A stretch of DNA of 64,000 bases from Actinernus sp. WN-2022 (GCA_030867875.1 JAOWCC010001609.1:434001-498000); one strand, 5' to 3'; shown: positions 1 to 13,387, counted from the first letter of the stretch. The notes: a model not told the origin generated them from the letters alone. Made by a program: numbers and translations.

Positions 1-94
1 TATTAGGAGCATCCTACAGAGTCTCGATGCTCTTACATATTATACCTAATAGAAATATAATTACATGAATATATAAAAAGTATCAAGTAACTAG

Positions 95-934
95 CTAAAA
101 GCATCTAAAAAGAAAGGTCTTCAAACTTGATTTAAATCTAGTTAATGAATCAATACTTCGAATATAATCCGGAAGAGAGTTCCACAGTTTAGCTGCAGCG
201 ACATAGAATGAACTGTCGCCATAGGTTACAGTATTACAACGAGGAACTGTAAGTAAATTATGTGAACTCGATCTGAGTGAACGAAAAGGTCTGTAAGGTC
301 TGAGTAATTCGCTTATATATTTGGGAGCTTGGCCATGGAGAGCCTTAAAAGTAATTAAAATTATTTTAAAAGTGATTCTATCTCTAACTGGCAGCCAGTG
401 AAGTTTATATAAGATAGGGGAAATATGGTTAAACTTCCCAGCTCGAGTTACAAGTCTCGCAGCCGTATTCTGCACACGCTGTAGTTTATCAAGTTCACAT
501 GCCGGTAAACCATACAAAATGCTGTTACATGAGTGAAGTTTAGATGTAATGAAGGCATGAACTAATCTTTCACAATCATCCTGGGCCAAGTGCTTTCGAA
601 TCCTTCCAATATTCCTAATAGCCAAATACGCAGACTTGCAAATATTGTTTACGTGCTTCGTCAATTGGAGATGGGAATCAACAGTAACACCGAGGTCGCG
701 TGCAGCCAGCTTTGGAGCAATGACAACATCATCAATAGTGATTCCCGAGATCAGATCACATCGTTTGGCATAACGAGACGTGAGATGGACAACATCAGTT
801 TTGTTAGGATTGCACGCAAGGCCATTGGAAGTGCACCAAATTAGAATATCTTTGACACATAGTTCGAGCCTGGACAACACAACTGAACGATCAGAACAGG
901 GATTGATAGACACAAAGTTGTGTGTCGTCTGCAT
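95..934 (-). pseudogene. LINE reverse transcriptase, C-terminal part
   Basis: A 279-codon frame holding the part of the RT after the YADD site plus the C-terminal region of the L2/CR1 type, including the segment LKTFLFRCF at the very end. The catalytic YADD lies just upstream in another frame, so the ORF begins at a frameshift and not at a true start. It is part of the LINE covering the window start. No function is expected. Confidence 0.8.
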
Positions 935-1117
935 ACATCATGCAATTCAGGCCATGGGCAGATATCACATCTTCTAGTGGTGCAAAGAAAAGTGAGAACA
1001 AAAGAGGTCCAAGCACGGAATCTGAGGGACACCATATAACAGCTGTCTGTCAGACGAAGTAGTATCTCTTACCATAACCACCTGCGTTCGGTCAGTAAGG
1101 TATGAGTGAAACCATTT

Positions 1118-2286
1118 CTACACGGTTCCATTCATCCCACACCGGTACCGGAGTCTTTCAAACATTAGAGTATTGTCAATAGTGCCGAAAGTTGACGACA
1201 AGTCCAAAAGTACCAGAACCATTTCTTGGTGTCTATCAATTGCATATAAGATGTCATTAAACACTCGTAACAGGGCTGTTTCAGTACTATGAAAGCGCCT
1301 ATACGCGGATTGCAGCTTAGCTAAAAGATCGTTAGCAACAAGGTAGTTCATAGTCTGTGTAGCAACTACTCGTTCAAGAGTCTTGGAAAGAAAAGCAGCG
1401 TTCGTGATAGGACGGTAACTTGGGAACTCATTGTGATCTAGGGTTTGCTTCTTGATAGATGGATGTAGGATCCCTTTCTTGAGGGACGTAGGAAACACAC
1501 CAGAACTCAGTGATGTGTTAATAATATTGGCAAGTGGATAAATTAGAACATCAGCGGATTGTTTTAAAAGATGGGTTGGTACTGGATCAAGAATGCAGGA
1601 TTTGGGTTTCGAGTGTTCCACAACTTCACGGATATAGCTTTCAGATACCACAGCGAATTCACTAAATGAGCATTGACATGGAGTGGAATTTATAGCTACA
1701 GACATGTCCATAGACGCCAAACTTGACATATGCAGATTGTCTCTCAGTTTTTGTATCTTGGTTGAGAAAAACTCACTGAAGTCCTCTGCCAGAGAATGAA
1801 GAGGCAAATGGGACGGTAAGGGAGAAACTTGTTTAACCTTTAAGAGGCCATCAATCATGCGAAACAGCCGGTTGTTATCAGAGCTTGATATTTGTGCCTT
1901 ATAATAATTAGATTTAGCAGAGTTAAATGCATCTGTATAAGCACGACACTGTTCTCTGTACATCTGTTGATGGACCTCAAGGCCTGAGGCTAGATATTTC
2001 CGTTCAAGTCGACGTTTTTGCCTCTTTAGAGCTCTTAGGTATCATTAAACCATGGCGCATTTGGGCGTAAGGTGATTGCTCTCGTACGTTCAGGTGCATG
2101 CTTATCAATGAGCTCACGTAGGACACTGTTGTATTGGTCTGTCAGGATGTTAACATCTGTAGAGGTAGAGCCAGTTGAGGATGCATGGAGTGTTGAATTC
2201 ATAATGTCACTACGCCATGACTGGATGTCCATGTGGCGCAAATCTCGATGACGAATTACCTTCTTGGTCGAGCGAGGCCTGGGCAA
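1118..2286 (-). pseudogene. LINE endonuclease end, linker and RT N-terminal part
   Basis: Two frames (2286-2035 and 1963-1118) separated by a stop and a frame change. The first carries a linker with PNAPWFNDT after the endonuclease. The second carries linker helices and RT motifs, with SYRPITN (usually RPIS), the block around ILDPVPTHLLK, and the degenerate DLSSTFGTID site. Together with the frame at 95-934 they cover most of one LINE ORF2. Several breaks show it is inactive. Confidence 0.8.
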
Positions 2287-2340
2287 ATCAACAGAACATA
2301 TGATAGCGTTGTGATCTGATGGAACGTCGGAGTGATTGTT

Positions 2341-5017
2341 TGTGTAGTTACTTGTTAAATAACTGTTATTCTACTATAACTATTGCTTAATTTGACACTT
2401 AATTTGTAATTATTTGTTAAATAGTGTAAAATAAAAACTGAATTGAATTGTAAAACCAAAATAGATAATTTCAGAATTTTTTGGTTCAAATGAACCACAC
2501 AAGCGTCATGCTGGTTCATGCATTTCTTTGCCAAAATCCGTGCTGTTGAGAAATATTAAAAAAAGACATTCTATATTCGAGAAAAGGCCTTGAGTTACCC
2601 AAGGTTTCATGGGCTAATACACTGCGGCTGCTTCTGCATGAACCATTTCACAATGATCAGACCATTCATTCATTATTTTATTTACGTTTTGCATGTTTTG
2701 CCGATTGCCGTGATTTTACATACTGGCCTCACATCTACGGTTTGTGTAGTGCGATAATGTTTTTATTAGTTTGCATTCCTCGCTGTATGGTCTTTTATTT
2801 AGTTGCACGTTTTGGCATGCTCTGCCGGCAATTTGACACTCGTGTAGCCGCGAGTTTGCATGCTGGCCTCTCAAATACAGATTTGTGTAGTGTGATGGTA
2901 TTTTAATTAGTGCTCCATTTGTTTGCTTTATAGTTTTTCATTTTGCACGTTTTGGCACGTTTGCGGCCGTGAGTTTGGCACATGTGTTGCCGTATCTTTT
3001 CTTTTTGGATTTTATCTATATATTTGCTTTGACATATGGGCACCACTGTTATGCACTAAGGTAATGTTCGGAAGTTGATACATGGTTGTTAGTGCTTTCT
3101 CCTGGTCGTTCGACTTGTTATTTCTTTGCACACGTACTACCTTTTGGTATGGGTTTTCGTGAGTTTAGCATGGGTACTTGTTTCTTGAGTACAAGGGTGG
3201 TTTTGTGGATCATTGTTTCTATTTACATAAGTTAGCTTTCTCTGTTCCATTATAACTCTATTTGCAGTGCACGTTGTATGTGTAGTTACCACCATTTCGT
3301 GCCCGTGCTTAACTTACCATAAGGAGTTTGGGGCTAAGTGTTATTGTCATCATACGTTTAGCATGTAGTTTCCCATTAGCCTATTGCTCCTCACGCATTT
3401 TATCTCGCTTAACGCTTATGCAGATTTATATTACGCCCTTGGTATGACTAGTTGGTTCGCCTGTCATGATTTAGTTTTTATTCCCCATTCATCCGTACGT
3501 TTGGCATCAGTTGCCAGAGTAATTCGCGCACACGTGCTCCATTTGTGCCGTGCTGTTTTTTATTCGATATGTTAGTTTTTATGTTCTATTTGTTTTATTC
3601 CATTCATTTCAGGGGTATACGTATTGTAACGTTTATGCTGTCTAGTACCCCTCCGCCGACCACCCCTTTCTCTATGGGAACAACAATCAGTTATCTCAGA
3701 TTCACGTTCCCACGCTTACAATCCCGTCTTCGTTTTTATCCCGGATTCAACGAAAAGTATCCGAACTCGCTGGAATAAGTACAAACGGGGTTACGAATCC
3801 GGGATAATGATATACAGGATTCACGACGAACATTGGCGAATATACCGTCTGGCACATTTCTACTTTCACTATTGAAATGGCCGTCTTCACTCCGAACTGG
3901 CTAAGTGCGAAGAACAGAGCGGCACTGTTGAGTTCAATACAAAACATTTGTAAAGTGAACATAAAAAACTCACAGAGCAGCGTAAAAAGCCCATCACAAA
4001 CAAATGTAGAAACGAATTTGTAAAATCTTGAACTTTAAAAATATACTTTTCTCGTGTTTCTGTCTACTCTAGAAGTCAACGTCTAGTCTAGTTGCATCAG
4101 TTTACTGACTCAGATTCGCGAGCCGCGCTCGCTACTAGAAGCTCAAGCATGTTAAGGCCTGTTTCAGGGGTCAAATTTCGGGTAAAAACTGTTTTCCTTA
4201 TTTCAACGCAGCCGGGTATGATAAGTACGTCAAGTGTCTCACGATAATAGGTATCGCCATTCCTGACTACCTTAAGTGGTTTGTGTGTAATAAAACGTGT
4301 CACGTGACTTAGAACACGAAAAATCAGTAAATCAAAAACGCGGCTCCGAGTTTAAAACAGCTAGGATGATGAGTGGATATGTTTAGTTAAGGTTGAAGCC
4401 TTTTACCTAAATCAGCTTAGAAAAGATGACTACAATGTAATTAATAACGAGTAATTAAGGCGAAAATAGGTCACCTGACTTTTTGTACCCTTAATATCTC
4501 CTTATCTTTACATGATAGTCATGTTTTCTAATCGTGGTCTGAAACACTGCGGGAGGAGTAATGTTTTAGCAGGGTTACTTTATATTCATATGTTATCATC
4601 GCAGCCGCATTTCACTTAAACGAATTATGACGTCATCGATCACGTGATACGACAACCATCCACTTAACAAATTTAGGGAAGTTAATATTAATATTACAGT
4701 GTAATTAGATTTTGTTTAAACTGTTATTTCTGTCAGAAAATCTTTTTTACGTAAATCTATTTTCCGTTAAATTAACCAGGCCTTGAGAAGTCAAACTACC
4801 AAGTTGCTGTACTAATTCTCGAGAATTGTGAAGGAGAGAAGGCACTCTTTCTTGGAACACAAAGTTACTTAAAATAAAAACTAGCGTAGCCTTTAAAACA
4901 AACTCAATCGAGCGTCCTAGTACATTTTTCTAGTGCGGACTTTCACGGGAATGTGCTTCTCAAAGTTTGTGACACTTTTCATCTATTGGTATAACAGGAT
5001 TCTTTCCAACTAGTCGT
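2341..5017. other. Non-coding, AT-rich; imperfect tandem repeats
   Basis: I see no gene here. From about 2685 to 3000 a unit of roughly 125-150 bp recurs imperfectly, each copy containing a piece like GTTTGTGTAGTGYGAT followed by GCACGTTTTGGCA. Around 2350-2450 a short AT-rich tail looks like the 3' end of another retroposon. The segment 4097-4303 belongs to a dispersed repeat described separately. Confidence 0.5.
4097..4303 (-). repeat. Dispersed repeat shared with the end of viral copy 1
   Basis: About 150 bp, reading GTTAAGGCCTG then CGGGTAAAAACTGTTTTCC and ending near GGTATCGCCATT, matches the reverse complement of about 45097-45250. The reverse strand has a 68-codon open frame, but the copy at 45.1 kb is not open in the same way, so I treat it as a repeat and not a gene. 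It matters because the second copy sits exactly at the 3' truncation point of the first virus-like element. Confidence 0.6.
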
Positions 5018-5019
5018 TA

Positions 5020-5163
5020 ATAGCCCATTTTGACGATGTTGCGCGCGCATTGAGAACAATATACATGCAATCAAGAAAACAAAAGATTGTCATTCAACAT
5101 ACGTTTTGGCGGGCCACATGCTTTTGTTTTCAATGCGCGCGCAACATCGTCAAAATGGCCTAT
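5020..5163. mobile_element. MITE, TIR GCCCATTTTGACGATGTTGC
   Basis: A 140-bp hairpin element. The left end reads GCCCATTTTGACGATGTTGC and the right end is its near-perfect reverse complement, with a TA on both outer sides. Related copies occur at about 8300-8430 and 52550-52695, the latter with TIR CCCACTTTGACGATGTTGCG. TA flanks suggest a Tc1/mariner-type mobiliser, but that is inference. Confidence 0.7.
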
Positions 5164-7430
5164 TGCGGAAAAGAGAAAATGACGTCTCCTTGTCCCATAA
5201 TGGAGAGCAAACGATAGTGATTGACATGTGCTTAATGTGATGTGGAGTATGGTATCCAGGGGTGGATCCAGGGTTTGGTTTGAGTAGTTTACTCTGACAG
5301 ACCAATCAACTCATTCCCCACCCACCCCACCCCTGGTATCCCACACCGAGTATCAAAAGCCAATCACAATCATTTTATTAAATAACAAGAGGCTGTATGC
5401 AGCCTATACTCGGGCCATATCCATCTATAAGACAGTGTGATGCTTGGTAATTTTTGTGATTGGGTTGATTTCATCCCTGTGGTTTGTACAGGTTTGGAAT
5501 GAGCCATGGTGTCACAAACCAGTACAAACCACTGGGATCTGTTAACACAATCAGAAAAGAAAACAGCCACAATACCTGGGACTAGGCTGGTGCCACATAT
5601 ATTAGCAATGTTATAAACGATAAATGATTGTGTCTGAGTATGTAAAATATTATTTAATTGAATTTTAAAAATACCACCATACAAAAGATCACATCAAAAT
5701 TAGTAACGCTGACTGAGTTTGAAGCAAACATTTTCTTATCAGTGGAGGAGTTATGCAGTTACATTTTATCATGTATATAAACTTTCCTTTCAATAATAGT
5801 TCTTTCAGAATGTAGATGATCATAAACTCAGGTGTTGTTGAAGCAGGTGAATGGTTTTTCTAGATTACAGCTGTCAGTAACTATTTCTGTGTTTCTATTT
5901 TACCTGGGTCCTTCCATCCACAGTTTTTATGAGATTCCCTTCCGTGTCATTTGAAACAGTTATTTAGCTGTCAATTACCAACTACATGTACATCCATTGT
6001 CAACTACATGCAGCTGTGCTCCCAATGAACTGGTATAAAGTTCCGTGCTGAACTGGTAATATGATGTTCCTTGGTGGTCATTTTTCTGGACTTTCTGAAT
6101 CAGCTTTGGAGTTCATTAGCTTGATTAAGGCATACAGCATGATATAGGGAAATACAATGGTGCAGGGTACAATTCCCCTCCATGTCACTGAAAACAGTTA
6201 TTGAGCTGTAAATTATCAACTACTTCCAATGTCAACTGCAGAGATGTATACGATCTCCAAATAGGTGCATTCATTTCCAGCACTTTAGTGAAGACTGGAT
6301 ACATACATGTAGCATTGATATAGATCTACATATATAACAGTCAATTGTCCTGTGATGTTCAAAATTCAGAGCAACATTTGTTCAGTGCATTGGTACAAAG
6401 TTCTATGGTTAACTGGTAATATGTGCCTTGTACATGGATATATGTAATCTGCAGGCTGGTCATTTTTCTGGACTGAACTGATCAGCTTTTTGGAGAACAC
6501 TACAGGAGTTCACTAGGCCAGCCTCACTGGGAAGTACCGTACAACAGTGGGAATAATTATTATGCCTGCAAATATAAAAATATGGGTGTGTAAATATATT
6601 ATTGGTTTTTGACAGGCAATATAAGCTTGTTAACACACACAGGGAGTAATTGCAGAATACCCCCTCCTTTGGTTCATTAATAATTCATTTCTCAACTCTT
6701 TCATACAAACCTTCTAAAAACCTAACCCTGAAATAAATAAAAACTTAACCATTTCGACCCAAAATCATTCATAGAACGAGTCTAAATACACATGAAGTAA
6801 AGTGGAGAATTTAGCGCAGTTTTCAAGCGATCTTTTGAGTGGAGGGGGTATTCTGCAACTATAAGCCCAACATGTTCCATCACTGTTTTTAAATGGTTGG
6901 TTGTATGAAAATTTGACAACATGAATTATTAGTATGCTTACACTGAGAAAGCGCCGGGATTTCAACATAAATATAACCTGAAGTTAATGGAGAATTTAGC
7001 GAAGTTTTCAAGTGTACTTTTGCTTTAAGTTTGACAATTTCAGGACGTACATGCTTACACTGAGAAAGTATCATGTCAACAGAAGTGTGATCAAGGATCA
7101 CAAAATTGTTGTACAGTAATTAATTGTATTATTCCTAATTATGCCGACCTCGCTTAAACCCAACAGCCGTAAGTACATGTTGCCGAAAACAATACCATTC
7201 TGTGCGATGGTCACTGTATTGACCTACAGAATAGACCTGCTAGTTATTAGTTTGTTGGGCGGACATGATGAGTCATGTGGGCTGGCACAATACCCACACC
7301 ATATCCTATTATTTGATGCTGGCCCAATTCCTACGCCCTGGAGGTACGACTGAGTTGCTTACCGCTGGGGTACCCTTACCGCTTGCTCCTCTTCTATCTA
7401 CTCCGCCATAACACCTTGAAGGACTACGTC
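5164..7430. other. Non-coding; local imperfect duplications
   Basis: No gene seen. About 5935-6130 and 6175-6510 share blocks such as CATTTTTCTGGACT and ACTGGTAATATG, so they look like an old tandem duplication. Around 6655-7070 there is an inverted pair GCAGAATACCCCCTCC / GGAGGGGGTATTCTGC and a repeated block TGGAGAATTTAGCG. The many short open frames have no recognisable product. Confidence 0.45.
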
Positions 7431-7431
7431 A

Positions 7432-8190
7432 ATGCCTTTCGTTCCCCGGCCTCGAATTCAGTTTAAATTTCGTTTGATGCTCGCATTAATAGACCTTTAT
7501 CTCAAGATAATCCAACCCTCTGTCACCTATGCACTACCTGTGTGGGGAGGTTTTAATTGTAAGGATATTTTTAATTCACTTGAAATACTACATTGTATAG
7601 AGCAGCAAGGATAATATGTAATCTGCCGCGAGATATGCCCTCACAAGAAGTACTCACAAAAGTCGGGTGGGATACTCCGTTTTATACATATAAGCTAAAT
7701 ATAGGTAAATTAATATTTAAAATATATAACGAGTTAACGCCTCCAAGTATGTTCCACATTATTGATAAGCGAATTAATAAGTATAGCTTTAGAAGTAAGA
7801 ACAGGCTTATTACACCTCGTTTCAACACGTACTACATGAAACATTCTGTGGCTCACAGAGGTGCCATCATATGGAACACCATATCTGAGAAAATTGACGT
7901 AGCAACATGTACTACAAACACATATATGGATAAGACTAGAAAGATAGATACACTACATAACTTAGATTTTAACTTTACATCAGTGCAGACTCTCACAAAA
8001 GGAACTAAAGACTACATATATTATTGATATTGTTACATTTTTAGCATTCTTAACTTTTTAGACATTTTATGATATTGTTACATTTTTAGCATTCTTAACT
8101 TTTTAGACATTTTATGATTTTATTTATGTTACACACGACCCCACAAGCGGCGACGCTTTAATGTATATCGTGTTTAAATAAAAGTTATTG
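7432..8190 (+). pseudogene. LINE C-terminal fragment
   Basis: Two overlapping frames (7432-7614 and 7593-8027) encode the C-terminal part of a LINE ORF2 after the RT core (VTYALPVWGG ... MYRAARIICNLPRDM), joined by a frameshift near 7600. After the stop near 8026 a 45-bp unit beginning GATATTGTTACATTTTTAGC is present twice in tandem (about 8025-8115), followed by an AT-rich tail with AAATAAAAG. It is strongly 5'-truncated, as is usual for retroposed LINEs. Confidence 0.75.
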
Positions 8191-8254
8191 TATTATATAA
8201 ACCGCTTATCCCGTATAAGTCTGGGTGTGGTGAGTATGGGTGTGGTGAGTATGG

Positions 8255-8640
8255 GTGTTCTCCCTAGCTGGCCGGGGGTATGAGATATGGAGTTCCCTGA
8301 TCTCGCGCGGGCGACAATGCCCATTCTTATTGCACGAGCATAAAGGGAATGATGCGAATAGGATACTATTTGGCGGGCTACATCTATTGTTGATTGATGC
8401 ATGCGCAACATCGTCAAGGTGGGCTATTCTGTTTGGCTGCATTCTCTACCCCAGTCCCTTCTTTTATTTCTTACTGCGCGCACCCGCAGTAAGAAATAAG
8501 AGAAGGGTCTGGGGTCGAGAATGGTTTGGCTGTTCTGAACAATGCAATTTCGCCGGAAGTCGAACAAAGCCTTTTTGGAGGGTTGATTTATTGCATGACC
8601 AGATGGATATAGCTCCCGACGTGAGTCCGCTGGCAATAGT
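8255..8640. mobile_element. Composite MITE with palindromic hairpin
   Basis: This segment combines a diverged MITE right end (CGCAACATCGTCAAGGTGGG near 8405-8424) with an adjacent palindrome at about 8440-8515 whose arms read ACCCCAG..CTTCTTTTATTTCTTACTGCG and their reverse complement. It then continues through GGAGGGTTGATTTATTGCAT. The same arrangement is found at 52540-52910, so the whole block of about 380 bp has moved or been duplicated as one unit. Open frames here arise from the palindrome and are not genes. Confidence 0.6.
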
Positions 8641-9099
8641 CTCATTAATAAATTGCGTGAACGCTTCCTTCCCGGCGGGACTCGGTACAGCGAGATGGCC
8701 TTGTTGCCTCTAATTATATCTGCTGGGTGCAGTCAGACGAGAAACCGCTTGTGGCTCAAGAACCTTCACATCTCAAATAAAGAAATTATGGGATAGATCT
8801 AACACAAGTAAATTATGGGATAGAAAGGACCCTTAGAACCAAACACCCCTTTTTGTGAAAACATGGTAGATCTTGTGTGCCTTTAGCTTCAAAAGCCAGT
8901 TACTCGTGTTCTTGCCGTTTTCTTGAAAGGGCAAATGGTAGTTTAAGACTTTTCTGGCCTTTCTATCCCATAATTAATTTCTAGGTATTTTATGTGGGTT
9001 AAGCGGCCAGGCTCTCGCGGATGTCTCGATGCTAGCATTCAGGGATACCAATTCCTTTGTGGCCGGAAACCTTCATTCCCATCAAGCAATGAGATCACA

Positions 9100-9240
9100 T
9101 CTAATAGCGATACTTACTGCCACGTCATCCATTGTCATTAATGTGGCAACCAGAGATCCATTGGTTCTTGACACAAAGCGGCCATTTGAAATCATGGTTG
9201 GAACATTAGCATAACAAAAGTAATATTTATCAACACAAAG
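9100..9240. repeat. Dispersed repeat, inverted copy near 45.33-45.47 kb
   Basis: The stretch containing ACTGCCACGTCATCCATTGTC and ACACAAAGCGGCC matches the reverse complement of about 45330-45470 with scattered differences. No coding capacity is evident. It marks another repeat family shared between the left end of the window and the region just right of viral copy 1. Confidence 0.55.
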
Positions 9241-9442
9241 TAACGCTATACGCTAAGCTGGTCGCTGAAAAACACGAAGGTGCAGGACGCGTTACGCGTT
9301 ATGCGGCCCAAGGGCTCCCTTATAAAACTGTCAACCCTGAGCGCGGGAGAATAGCAAAAGAGCCGAAAGTGATTGTCAAAGCTACAGAAGAAACGCTATG
9401 GCGCGAAAGCGCAAAAACCAGAAAACCAAATCAAAACGCTTA

Positions 9443-10682
9443 CGTAAGGGATGTACATGCACCATAGCCTGCGTTGCGGCTTTGGAGTATCGGAGCGCAG
9501 CGAGCGGAGAGAGAAAAGAGGGGGGAGGGGGTGGGAAGGAGAGGGTGGGGAGGAGAGGAAGAGAGAGCCTGCCGGAAACCCATGGTTATTTTGATATCCA
9601 CCCACTAATTAAAATGCATAAAATTAGTAAGTCATTCGACCGATTCATCATCATGCGGCGGAAGTGAAAACCATGTTTAATATCTGTCAAACTCACGCGT
9701 GGAATATCAAGGAATCACAACTCGAGCGTAAAATTCAAAACAAAAAATATACGAACCTGGAGAATGTCAGCTGAAACTACGAAAAAACATGCGAAGATAG
9801 GACCTAAACTCAAACCTGTAAATGTCAACGACTTTTGCAGGATATGTAATATTTTAAGCTAGCGTTTGGGAATTCAAATATTTTCACGGCGAGAATCTGT
9901 TCAAGACTTCAGAAAGAAAAGAGAGCCGAAGCTTTAAATAATTCTAGCTGGTGCCTGCAAAAGTATTGGTCTTCATATTCCGAAATCTGCTGCTCTATCA
10001 GAGCGAGTCTGTCGTTCTTGAAGAAGGAAGATTCGAAATGCAGTAGGGAACTACACCTATGTTCGTGAAGGTTTGCAGGATAAAGATAACTAAGATAAAG
10101 AGAACTCGTTGCCGCTGACTAAAGTCGCCACCAAATCAGTAAAGAACACTGCCGACACAATAACATCGGAACGAAATTCTGTCAAAAGAAGCGCTAAAAA
10201 CTATCCACGCAGCGGTTCGAAATCATCAAAGCAGCTGGTATTTTCGGAAGCACAAGCCTGTTCCTCGAACACACCGGCCATGTTTCAACCGTGTGCGTTT
10301 CGTCGAGCAAGACGCTTGTGGAGTTCCGATACAGGGTTCTTCAGCTCATCGCGAAATTCGATCTCATTACAAAATAAAAGATCTGTATTTTTTTCTTTAA
10401 ATTCATCGCTGAAGGAATTCTCGGAATGTTTGTCGCCATACTAATTGGTTTCTGCTCTTATCGCATGCCAATGATTTCTGTCAATCACGCCTTTTAGTCA
10501 ATAGCAATACGCGGCCTTCTGAGGCCGAGAGTTATCAAAATAACCATGGGTTACCGGCAGGCTCTCTCTTCCTCTCCTCCCCACCCCCTCCCCCCTCTCT
10601 TTTTTCCTCGCCCCAATCCCCCTAATCTCCGCTCGCTGCGCTCCGATACTCCAGAGCCGCAACGCAGGCGACATGCACCAAA
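9443..10682. repeat. Fold-back element with ~150-bp inverted arms
   Basis: Arms at about 9443-9597 and 10531-10682 are inverted copies containing GCCTGCGTTGCGGCT, a long purine-rich tract, and CCATGGTTATTTTGATA. Between them lies about 930 bp without a recognisable gene. The purine-rich tract (pyrimidine-rich on the other arm) makes long spurious open frames on both strands. It may be a fold-back transposon or simply two inverted copies of one repeat. Confidence 0.55.
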
Positions 10683-10699
10683 TCGTCCGCCATCGACAG

Positions 10700-11786
10700 A
10701 GCCTGGTACTTGTCGAAATCATTATTTCTTCTCAAGCCGTAAGCGGCCAGTTGTGACAAACCCTTATCAACTGTATTGGTCTGTGAATCTTCAAGCGCCA
10801 GTATATACTGCAAGAGGGCTGCAACCTATACGTAAAATACCGTCAATAAATAAATAACGAAATATATCTAAACGCATAAAGAAAACTTAAACGGTACGGC
10901 ACGGACCGCATACGTGCGTAGTGTGTCTTTAAAACGTGGTACGCTACACACATAAGACATAACCAAAGCATGATGTATAAAACGGTCCCTATGGCAAAAT
11001 TAAGATAATCACCGACTACATACTTAGACTCTGGAGGCGAAATAGGCCATTAATAATGAACCACGAATAAATCTAAAACTGAATATACCTAATGACAACA
11101 GACCGGTCCGTTATTATTATATTTTTTTAATCGGCTTTTGTAAAATGAACAGGAACCACAAAAGCAGTACCTGGGTAACGAACCTAACCCAAGACAATTG
11201 TTATAATGACACACTAAACCGATGAACGTGCTCAGTTCCGCACGAACGAAAATGAATTGTTATGATGGGTTTTATAGAATTAAATACAGACCAATAAAAT
11301 CACGGAAAAGAATAATAGGAAAGAAACACCCTTTGCATTTTTGCATTTTTGCATTTTTGTATTTTTTTGTATTTGCCGTTCACGGTATTGCCTCAAAAAG
11401 CCAACGATATCCAAACAAATCGAAGAACAGCTGTAAATAAGCTAAAACAACAGTAGTAAAGTCGTGAATAAAATAATCAAATAAACTCTTGCCGAGAAAC
11501 TATGACTCGTTAAGGAATGCATATATGTACGCTGTTCTGTATGTAAAGTAACACACACTAAAACAAATAACGTTCTTCCCGACAAAAATCATGAACAAAA
11601 CTGAAAGCCAAATATCTCATGACAAAACTAAAACCGGTTGAGAGTTTTTTTTTCTGCAGACCGGTGCACAGGAACTAAAACAACAGCACTAAAGTAATAA
11701 ACAAAACTGAATACCTAACATATGACCAAACTAAAACAGGTTAAGAAATAAACGGTCCGGCAAGTACAGTGCACAAGTTATAGTAC
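10700..11786. other. Non-coding; nothing recognised
   Basis: No gene or RNA recognised. There is a small run of TTTTTGCAT units near 11331-11365, and the segment is AT-rich throughout. Confidence 0.4.
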
Positions 11787-11787
11787 T

Positions 11788-12512
11788 AAAGGCCCGTGTA
11801 TACGACAGAAAAAAGGAACGGCTCGGATAGAGAGAAGTACCGGTTCCATGAACATTTGCCCATTTACACGAGAAATATCTTGAAACGGTTCGGATAAAAA
11901 GTGGCACCGGTCCGCAAGCCTAGATGGAACGGCAAGGGCTGTTTACACGATAATATTTCCGAGACCGGACATGGTTGAGCCCATGATAATGTTTAGATCA
12001 CTGTCATTCGTATGCGTCGCACATGACGCTCGTAAAATAGAATGGCGATTGACGAGGCGAGGCTGTTTTCTTTTACGTTTCTTTTAAGAAGCTACTTTGA
12101 AGTTGCATAAAAAACAGATATAAAGCTTAGATAAAGAGACTCGTTAGAAGATAAAAAAAATTTCCTTCATTTTCATTTCTTACTCGTTTATCGTCCGCCA
12201 TATTGCGAGAAAGTGGAGCTAAATACGCATGCGGACAGAAATAAACAACTGAGGACAAAACAGTGCAGGCTCAGAAAAAAGCAATGGAACGGGTACGTAA
12301 GCGTTTACACGATGCACAGGAACTGAAAACACTGGTACCGAACCCAGTTTAATCCGTTCCGTTTCGGGATCATAGGTGCCTATCGTCCCAGAACAGATAA
12401 AATTCCCACGGTAAAAGTAGGGTACGGATCGTTTACACGAATGAAATTATCCGAACCGTTCTAGTTTTTATCCGAGCCGTGCCATTTTTTTCGGTCGTGT
12501 AAATGGGCCTTA
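11788..12512. mobile_element. Non-autonomous TIR element, ends AAGGCCC
   Basis: Ends are inverted copies: left AAGGCCCGTGTATACGAC, right the reverse complement of AAGGCCCATTTACACGAC, and the match continues through CGGCTCGGATA (about 40 bp). Inside, the short word GTTTACACGA and variants recur five or six times. No transposase is encoded. Superfamily is not clear to me. Confidence 0.6.
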
Positions 12513-13385
12513 AAACTGACAACTATATAATGTGGTGAATACAACTGAAAGCCCAAATACTACTAAAATGACAGGCCTAAAAGGACAGTCTAATAAGCAA
12601 AGAGAACCTACACGATACACGATTTTCTTTCTACATGTAGATACGTTTACATTAAGGTTAAGAGAAAGAAAAAAGTGTTAACATATGTGGGGAAGTAAAA
12701 CTACGCAAAACACGTTTTATTATTGTTTTCACTTCAGAGACAATATGTAAACACGTTTCATTCTAGTTCTCACTGCATTATTGTGGTTTGCCTATGCCCA
12801 CATAGCTGTAAGTTGTAATAATCAGCCTGCTATAACAAATAAGAATATGTTTTAGCATATGAATCCAGAGGTTGCCGTGAATTAATCCTACTACTTTGGC
12901 CTTAAAAAGTAGAGTTCTTGGAATTCACATTTTGTGGAACTGCATTAGGATTTAAAGAATGGCCATGTGGCATAAATTGAACTGAGAGAGTAGAATCCAA
13001 TTAACAGAGCGACAGACGAAGGCAGACGACTCGAGTTGAATTTGTAGGTTATTCGAATCGACGACCGAGGAGTAACGATGTTTTTCTCAGTCCTTTTTTC
13101 AAGCTGAAAATGGGACAGATACTTTAACAACGTTAGAATTAAGTAGGGAATAATGAAAGTATAGCTTACGCGTTGGGTTGTGATAATTTTCGTCCATTCA
13201 ATTGTTTTGTTTTCAATCACATCAATTGTGTATTTTGTAGACTTTTTGGCATTGATTTTACTTATCATGAGATTAATGAATTTCTGCAATTTCTTTTCCT
13301 ACTGTGCGGATATCACCTTGAAGCTCACTATGGGATATCACTTCGAAATTGGGTAATATTACCTGACATCCGCCCGTGAAAGTGT
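12513..13385. other. Non-coding; nothing recognised
   Basis: AT-rich sequence with no supported gene. The open frames at 12945-13289 (-) and 13173-13379 (+) overlap on opposite strands and show no recognisable domain. Confidence 0.4.
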
Positions 13386-13387
13386 AC

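Larger units (their letters stand above)
1..2340 (-). mobile_element. Degenerate L2/CR1-like non-LTR retrotransposon
   Basis: Reverse-strand LINE read from about 2340 down to the window edge. In order it encodes the end of an endonuclease domain, a linker, the reverse transcriptase core and a C-terminal region with the HWLPVRDRI...FKALHG block typical of L2/CR1-like LINEs. The YADD catalytic motif is readable near 919-940 on the reverse strand but lies at a frame change, and the other catalytic block reads DLSSTFGTID, where the first aspartate-rich motif normally ends in FD. The 5' end of the endonuclease is missing. This is a dead, 5'-truncated copy. Positions 1-94 are probably its 3' UTR. 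Confidence 0.85.

Noticed and set aside
9396..9667. Overlapping open frames on both strands in the purine-rich arm of the fold-back element, and their partners at 10498-10857
   Set aside because: They come from low-complexity GGA/TCC runs that lack stops; no domain and no conservation of frame.
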